Part shown: in pieces, positions 59,981 through 64,000 of the stretch
How positions within the stretch are numbered: position 1 is the stretch's first letter
Layout of the letters: every line of letters begins with the position of its first letter
Assembly: GCF_003390935.1 (NCBI RefSeq)
Contig: NZ_QNQZ01000009.1
Location: 186,001 to 250,000 of the forward strand
Reading direction: 5' to 3'
Source: Lewinella sp. IMCC34191
GTDB taxonomy: Bacteria > Bacteroidota > Bacteroidia > Chitinophagales > Saprospiraceae
Length of the DNA stretch: 64,000 bases
Translations under genes and position numbers: made by a program
Notes under the pieces: model-generated
Told to the model about the DNA's origin: nothing
The model's database searches: none
What the model saw: only the letters and a program-made list of their open reading frames with translations

Positions 59981-60799
59981 ATGTCCAATTCTTCCGTCGG
60001 TCAAATAAGCCGGTCGATCCTGCGCATCTCCTCCCGCGGACAGGAAACGCGGGCCGACGCACTGGCCATAGAGGAACCCTTGGAGATTGCCATCCGCCAC
60101 CGGGCACGCCGGCGGGTAGCCGCCATCACGATGCGGACCCCGGGACGTGACCTCGACCTGGCCTTGGGATTCCTCTTCTCCGAAGGCCTGCTTCCGCAGG
60201 GTATAAATCCGGGCGACGGAGCGCAGGTAGAAAGCAATTCCCTGACCTTGGAATGGCCGAATGAGCTCGAACTCAATTTACGTTCACTCGACCGACATAC
60301 CTATACCTCAAGTAGTTGCGGCGTATGTGGTAAAACATCCATCGAGCAGGTTTACCAATCCCTCCCCTTTCCTGATGATCCGTCGGCTTGGAGGGTTGAA
60401 GCCTCCACTATCTACCCCCTACCCGACCGGCTACGCGAAGCCCAGTCGCTCTTCCGGACCACGGGCGGCATCCACGCCGCGGGCATCTTCACTACCACCG
60501 GTGAGCTGCTCCACGTAGCGGAAGATGTCGGCCGCCACAATGCCCTGGACAAAGTCGTGGGACACGGCTACCGCCAGGGACTTTTACCCCTACACCGGAC
60601 CATCCTTATCCTGAGCGGACGGGCCAGCTTCGAACTGATCCAGAAAGCGGCCATGGCCGGCATCGGGTTAGTGGCAAGTGTAGGTGCCCCCTCTTCTCTG
60701 GCCGTCGAACTGGCGGAGGATAACGGCATCACCCTCTGCGGTTTCGTTCGTCCGCATAGCCTCAACTGTTACACCCACGCCGAGCGTATAGTGGCGTAG
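59981..60799 (+). CDS. fdhD: Formate dehydrogenase accessory sulfurtransferase FdhD
   Basis: 272 residues from ATG 59981 (MSNSSVGQISRSILRI); the frame is open 26 codons earlier, overlapping the divergent gene. FdhD motifs are VAAITMRTPGRDLDLALGFLF, the Cys pair TSSSCGVCGKTSIEQV (about 111-126), GGIHAAGIF, DVGRHNALDKVVG and LSGRASFELIQKAAMAGI. FdhD carries sulfur from a cysteine desulfurase to the bis-MGD cofactor of formate dehydrogenases. No formate dehydrogenase gene is in this window. One copy of the dispersed repeat lies within the gene (60211-60234). Confidence 0.93.
   Translation: MSNSSVGQISRSILRISSRGQETRADALAIEEPLEIAIRHRARRRVAAITMRTPGRDLDLALGFLFSEGLLPQGINPGDGAQVESNSLTLEWPNELELNLRSLDRHTYTSSSCGVCGKTSIEQVYQSLPFPDDPSAWRVEASTIYPLPDRLREAQSLFRTTGGIHAAGIFTTTGELLHVAEDVGRHNALDKVVGHGYRQGLLPLHRTILILSGRASFELIQKAAMAGIGLVASVGAPSSLAVELAEDNGITLCGFVRPHSLNCYTHAERIVA
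60211..60234 (+). repeat. Dispersed GC-rich repeat, copy 7
   Basis: GGGCGACGGAGCGCAGGTAG followed by AAAG. Inside fdhD, encoding GDGAQVESN. One base differs from the consensus. Confidence 0.65.
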
Positions 60800-60870
60800 A
60801 CGCTCGACTTGTTGGGGGACAATACGTCGGGTCGTTGGAATGCCGAAGCCAAGAAATTTTAATTAAATTA

Positions 60871-60885
60871 TATTTAGTCTAAATA
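60871..60885 (+). promoter_or_regulatory. Palindromic operator 1 (TATTTAGTCTAAATA)
   Basis: A perfect 15-bp palindrome (7-1-7). It overlaps the -33 side of the promoter at 60890-60920. The half-site TTAG...CTAA resembles those of DtxR/MntR-type metal-dependent repressors. An identical copy lies 97 bp downstream. Confidence 0.75.
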
Positions 60886-60889
60886 ATAA

Positions 60890-60920
60890 TTGCGCGGTTT
60901 GTCTGCTCCTTCTACCTTTG
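60890..60920 (+). promoter_or_regulatory. Promoter of the TonB receptor gene: TTG (60890-60892), 20 bp, TACCTTTG (60913-60920)
   Basis: A full match to the Bacteroidota promoter consensus with 20-bp spacing, placed immediately after operator 1. A bound repressor would cover the -33 element. Confidence 0.7.
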
Positions 60921-60926
60921 TCACAG

Positions 60927-60959
60927 TAGGAAAGAGCAGGAAAACCGTGCTCTTTCCTA
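60927..60959 (+). other. Stable hairpin in the TonB receptor 5' leader
   Basis: A 12-bp perfect stem TAGGAAAGAGCA (60927-60938) / TGCTCTTTCCTA (60948-60959) with a 9-nt loop starts 6 bp after the -7 box, so it would sit at the very 5' end of the transcript. No T-run follows, so it is probably not a terminator; it may stabilise the mRNA. Confidence 0.6.
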
Positions 60960-60967
60960 ATTATCTG

Positions 60968-60994
60968 TATTTAGTCTAAATAGAAGTAGCTTTG
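60968..60994 (+). promoter_or_regulatory. Palindromic operator 2 (60968-60982) with second -7-like box TAGCTTTG (60987-60994)
   Basis: The palindrome TATTTAGTCTAAATA is identical to operator 1. Four bases later TAGCTTTG matches TAnnTTTG, and the following TCAC also repeats the sequence after the first -7 box. The second box overlaps the TTG start codon at 60992, so either it is not used, or the coding start lies further downstream. Confidence 0.6.
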
Positions 60995-63430
60995 TCACTC
61001 CCCGTTCCAAAATGCTTTCTACCTGCGCTCGCCGCCCTTCTTTTACCCTTATGTATCCGGGGGCAAGCGTCGGGAACGATCAGTGGAATGCTCACCGGTT
61101 CCGACGGTGCGCCCCTGCCGGGAGTGGCCCTGAGCCTCGATCCGGATGACCAACAGATTTACTCCAATCCAGATGGTTCCTTCGCTTTTGCCACGGTGGA
61201 CACCGGCACCTACATCCTGCGCGCCTACCTGCTGGGCCATAAGCCACTGACGCAAATCATCGAAGTGACCGCCGCAGCGTCCTTCGTCGATTTGGTACTA
61301 GAGGAAGACGCTCTCTTGCTAGAGGAGATTACGGTTCTGGGGGAATCGGTCGTCACAACCCTCGAAAACCGGGGATACGCGATGAAGGCCGTCGGGCTCG
61401 ACGAGGAAAGAAACACCTCCGTTCGGGTCACCGACCTGCTCGACCGCACCTCGGGCGTGCGCATCCGGCAGAGCGGGGGGCTAGGCTCCCGAATTTCGTA
61501 CAACATCAACGGGCTTTCCGGGAACGCGATCCGCATCTTCATCGACGGTATTCCCATCGACGCTTACGGCCCCTCCTTCTCGCTGAGCAGCATTCCGTCC
61601 AACCTCATCGAGCGTATCGAAGTCTACAAAGGGGTGGTGCCCGTAGAGCTAGCCGGAGACGCCCTGGGCGGAGCCATCAACGTCATCCTCAGGAAGGAGA
61701 TCGATCGCAATACCCTACAGGCCTCCTATTCCTTTGGCTCCTTCAACACGCACCAGCTGGCCAGTTCGGGCACCTACCGTCACACGAAAAGCGGACTGAC
61801 CGTCCGGGGCTCGGGCTTCTACAACAGCTCGGACAACAACTACGAGGTATGGGGAAACCAGGTATATACCACCGACCCGACCACCGGCGACATAACCTAC
61901 GTCCGCACTCCCCGCTTCCACGATACTTACCGCTCCGGCGGGGTCGACGTCAGCGCCGGGATAACCGGCCAGGATTGGGCCGACGAACTGATGGTCGGTG
62001 CCATCTACTCTTCGCTGGACCGCGACATCCAGCACGGGGCCACCATGGAATCCGTGTACGGAAGCCGCAAGGCGTACCAGCAGACGCAACTAGCCAGCCT
62101 GTCCTTTAAAGATCGCAGCTTCTTCTCCGATAATTGGAGTTTGGAAGCCTTCGCCTCCGTTTCCAATCTGGATCGCCGGATCGTCGACACCGCCGCCTAT
62201 ATCTACGACTGGGACGGCCAACGCAAGGCACGCTACAATGCACAGGGTGACATGCTGGGGTACTACGAGTACATCTCGGGCGCCGAGGCCGGCACCCCCA
62301 CCCTCCAGCTCAGCAACGAACGGGTCCACGTAGCGCGGGCGGTATCCGGCTACCGCTTCGGCGACCACCATAAGCTGACCCTCAATTTGTTGTACTCCGG
62401 ATTTACCCGCGATTCGGAAGATCCGCTAAGTCACGTCGACATTCGTGACCTGGAAGACACCCGCTATTCCGATCGTCTCGTTACTGGCCTGGGATACGAC
62501 CTGACGGCCCTGGAAGAGCGACTCAAGGTTTCCGCCTTTTACAAGCTTTTTAATCAGTCGGTGCGCATTGTAGAATACCGCCTAAGCGCCGGCGATGAGG
62601 CCGTGGAACTGAATGATGTCAACCGAGGCGTATGGGCCAACGGATATGGTTTTGCGCTTTCCTATGAATTGTTCCCCAAGGTACTGCTCCTTACCTCCGC
62701 GGAACGCAGTCTCCGCCTGCCGGTACCCCGCGAACTCTTCGGCAACCTGGCCGAGAGCCTGGAGCCCAACTACGGCCTGCAACCCGAGCGCAGTAAAAAC
62801 CTCAACCTCGGCCTGACCCTGGGCACCTACCGCTTCGGGAAGCACGAAGCCCGCTTCCAGCTCAACACCTTCATCCGCGACACGGAGGATAAGATCAAGC
62901 GGAACGTCCGCCTGGACGATACGGACGAAACCACCGAGTATATAAACGACGATAGCTACATCAGTAAGGGATTTGACATCGACGCTTTTTACTCCTACGA
63001 CCGCAAGCTGGATCTATCCGGCAGCGTGTCCGTCTTCAATTCTCTCTTCAACACCGAGTTCGACGAGACGGGCCTGCGCTACGACTGGTACCGCGACCGG
63101 GAGCGCAACGCCCCCTTCTTTACCGCCAACGGAAACGCGAAGTACCGCCACCAGCATCTCTTCCAGCGCGATTCCCGAACCACCCTGTCGACAAATGTCG
63201 CCTTCGTTCACTGGTTCTACCGCGACTGGGAATCGCTCGGTGGAAGCGGCAAGGACATCATCCCGACCCAGGTAGTGCTTGACCTCAGCCTGGCATATGC
63301 TTTCCCCGGCGATCATGTCACGCTGGCGGTGGACGGAAGAAATCTGCTCAATGATCAGGTCTTCGACAACTACGCCCTGCAGAAGCCCGGTCGAGCCTTC
63401 TACGCCAAAATAAATTACAGAATATTCTAG
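60992..63430 (+). CDS. TonB-dependent receptor, probably for siderophore or other metal complex
   Basis: 812 residues from a TTG start; no other start keeps the signal peptide (FLPALAALLLPLCIRGQ). A carboxypeptidase-like domain (about 28-105) is followed by the plug with VRVTDLLDRTSGVRIRQSGG and IERIEVYKGVVPVELAGDAL, then a barrel ending in KPGRAFYAKINYRIF, the canonical FecA/FhuA-like finish. The two upstream palindromes and the downstream DUF4374-like lipoprotein point to metal- or iron-regulated uptake. The DNA of the signal peptide contains a copy of the dispersed repeat. Confidence 0.92.
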   Translation: MSLPVPKCFLPALAALLLPLCIRGQASGTISGMLTGSDGAPLPGVALSLDPDDQQIYSNPDGSFAFATVDTGTYILRAYLLGHKPLTQIIEVTAAASFVDLVLEEDALLLEEITVLGESVVTTLENRGYAMKAVGLDEERNTSVRVTDLLDRTSGVRIRQSGGLGSRISYNINGLSGNAIRIFIDGIPIDAYGPSFSLSSIPSNLIERIEVYKGVVPVELAGDALGGAINVILRKEIDRNTLQASYSFGSFNTHQLASSGTYRHTKSGLTVRGSGFYNSSDNNYEVWGNQVYTTDPTTGDITYVRTPRFHDTYRSGGVDVSAGITGQDWADELMVGAIYSSLDRDIQHGATMESVYGSRKAYQQTQLASLSFKDRSFFSDNWSLEAFASVSNLDRRIVDTAAYIYDWDGQRKARYNAQGDMLGYYEYISGAEAGTPTLQLSNERVHVARAVSGYRFGDHHKLTLNLLYSGFTRDSEDPLSHVDIRDLEDTRYSDRLVTGLGYDLTALEERLKVSAFYKLFNQSVRIVEYRLSAGDEAVELNDVNRGVWANGYGFALSYELFPKVLLLTSAERSLRLPVPRELFGNLAESLEPNYGLQPERSKNLNLGLTLGTYRFGKHEARFQLNTFIRDTEDKIKRNVRLDDTDETTEYINDDSYISKGFDIDAFYSYDRKLDLSGSVSVFNSLFNTEFDETGLRYDWYRDRERNAPFFTANGNAKYRHQHLFQRDSRTTLSTNVAFVHWFYRDWESLGGSGKDIIPTQVVLDLSLAYAFPGDHVTLAVDGRNLLNDQVFDNYALQKPGRAFYAKINYRIF
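61016..61037 (-). repeat. Dispersed GC-rich repeat, copy 8
   Basis: TTTCTACCTGCGCTCGCCGC followed by CC on the plus strand (reverse orientation). It encodes LPALAAL of the TonB receptor signal peptide, as copy 4 does in the TlpA-like lipoprotein. Confidence 0.65.
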
Positions 63431-63491
63431 CAGGCACCGATTACGCATCAGTGTATCAGCTTCTTACCCAACACCCCTTAATGCAATTAAT

Positions 63492-64000
63492 ATGACCTTT
63501 TATCCCCTGAAAAGCAGCCGTCGAATCTTTACGCTCCTGAGCGTGCTGGTGATGCTCGTCGCCACCGCCTGCGAGGAAGAAGAAATCAAGATCGACGGTC
63601 CCGGCGACAAACCCGGCACCAGCCAGGACCGCGAATACTTCACGCTGGCCCTCTCCGCCAGCCCCACCGGCGAAACCAAAGTCTACACCCAGGCTTTGAC
63701 GGACGTGAGCCAGGGCACCGTGAGTTACAGCGGCGTGGGCTACGAGATGCCCTCTACCCGCACGGCACGCATCTTCGCTTCGGCAGATGGAACTACGCTG
63801 TACAACCTCGACTACGGCGGAGGAAGAATTTACAAGTTTAGCGTAGCCGGCGGGGAATCCTACCCGCTGCAGTACGAGAAGAACGTCGAATTCGCGATGG
63901 GAACCGCCTACCCCCGATGGACCAAGGCCAACGAGGAAACGGCCTCCATTCACTATGCGGACGGATCCGCGGCGACGCGGGTGTACGCCTATACCGATAG
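63492..64000 (+). CDS. DUF4374-like lipoprotein (5' part, runs off the window)
   Basis: 169 full codons are visible and remain open to the right edge. The lipoprotein signal (MTFYPLKSSRRIFTLLSVLV, lipobox ATAC) is followed by an acidic linker and then YFTLALSASPTGETKVYTQA, SQGTVSYSGVGYEMPS and LYNLDYGGGRIYKFSV. This order matches DUF4374 proteins as I remember them: TLAL...A...Y...GT.S..G.G. They commonly accompany TonB receptors for iron compounds in Bacteroidota. It starts 61 bp after the receptor gene and is probably in the same transcript. Confidence 0.65.
   Translation, partial: MTFYPLKSSRRIFTLLSVLVMLVATACEEEEIKIDGPGDKPGTSQDREYFTLALSASPTGETKVYTQALTDVSQGTVSYSGVGYEMPSTRTARIFASADGTTLYNLDYGGGRIYKFSVAGGESYPLQYEKNVEFAMGTAYPRWTKANEETASIHYADGSAATRVYAYTD

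Noticed and set aside
63456-63953. 165-residue minus-strand frame at the right edge
   Set aside because: Antisense to the DUF4374-like lipoprotein gene, which has a proper lipoprotein signal and runs off the window.
1-64000. CRISPR arrays, insertion sequences, prophage or integrase genes
   Set aside because: No regularly spaced repeats, transposase or integrase motifs were seen in the window.

Overview
The window is chromosomal DNA from a member of the Bacteroidota, most likely a Saprospiria/Lewinella-type marine bacterium. Evidence for this: SusC/SusD and TonB-dependent receptors, a type IX secretion sorting tail (54767-55738), DUF4835 and DUF3137 proteins, the gene order bamD-rpoZ-coaBC-DUF4835, and Bacteroidota-type promoters (TTG, 19-20 bp, TAnnTTTG) instead of -35/-10 boxes. 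The DNA is GC-rich and densely coding. The genus-level guess is inference.

Layout. 1-18.4 kb is mostly housekeeping: outer-membrane barrel, Ppx/GppA phosphatase, DUF3137, bamD-rpoZ-coaBC-DUF4835, topoisomerase IB, two ECF sigma/anti-sigma-like modules, CorA, FabH, FolC, LipB, quinone oxidoreductase, ProC, MarR, a secreted BNR-like lipoprotein and a sugar isomerase/epimerase. 18.3-19.2 kb is an AT-richer gene-free stretch with an orphan terminator. 20.0-23.9 kb holds the most interesting locus: a small secreted peptide, a terminator, then SdpA/DUF5819-like, SdpB/HTTM, DCC oxidoreductase, a polytopic membrane protein and an AIM24-like protein. This looks like a Bacteroidota relative of the Bacillus sporulation-delaying-protein (SDP) toxin pathway.

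27.3 kb carries tRNA-Arg(CCG), followed by about 3 kb of unlike DNA: two orphan membrane-protein genes, a GIY-YIG-like gene with no normal start, relic reading frames and an orphan strong terminator. This is a probable decayed island. 31.2-35.4 kb is an Rrf2 regulator/TonB receptor/PiT-type permease locus with a palindrome at the promoter. 35.6-44.9 kb holds unknown proteins, a GMC oxidoreductase, a giant TPR protein paired with an outer-membrane barrel, an acetyltransferase and a nitroreductase. 45-52.2 kb is a SusCD pair next to a CNT nucleoside transporter and divergent uridine kinase.

52.6-53.4 kb is rpmI-rplT with promoter and terminator. 53.4-60.8 kb has a serine hydrolase, a T9SS cargo protein, a large VPS10-like protein, a pRiA4b ORF-3-like protein and fdhD. 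60.8-64 kb is a TonB receptor plus the start of a DUF4374-like lipoprotein gene, behind two identical 15-bp palindromes that probably bind a metal regulator.

A short GC-rich sequence resembling TTTCTACCTGCGCTCCGCC recurs about eight times across the window, in both orientations, between and inside genes. No CRISPR array, rRNA, transposase or integrase gene was seen.
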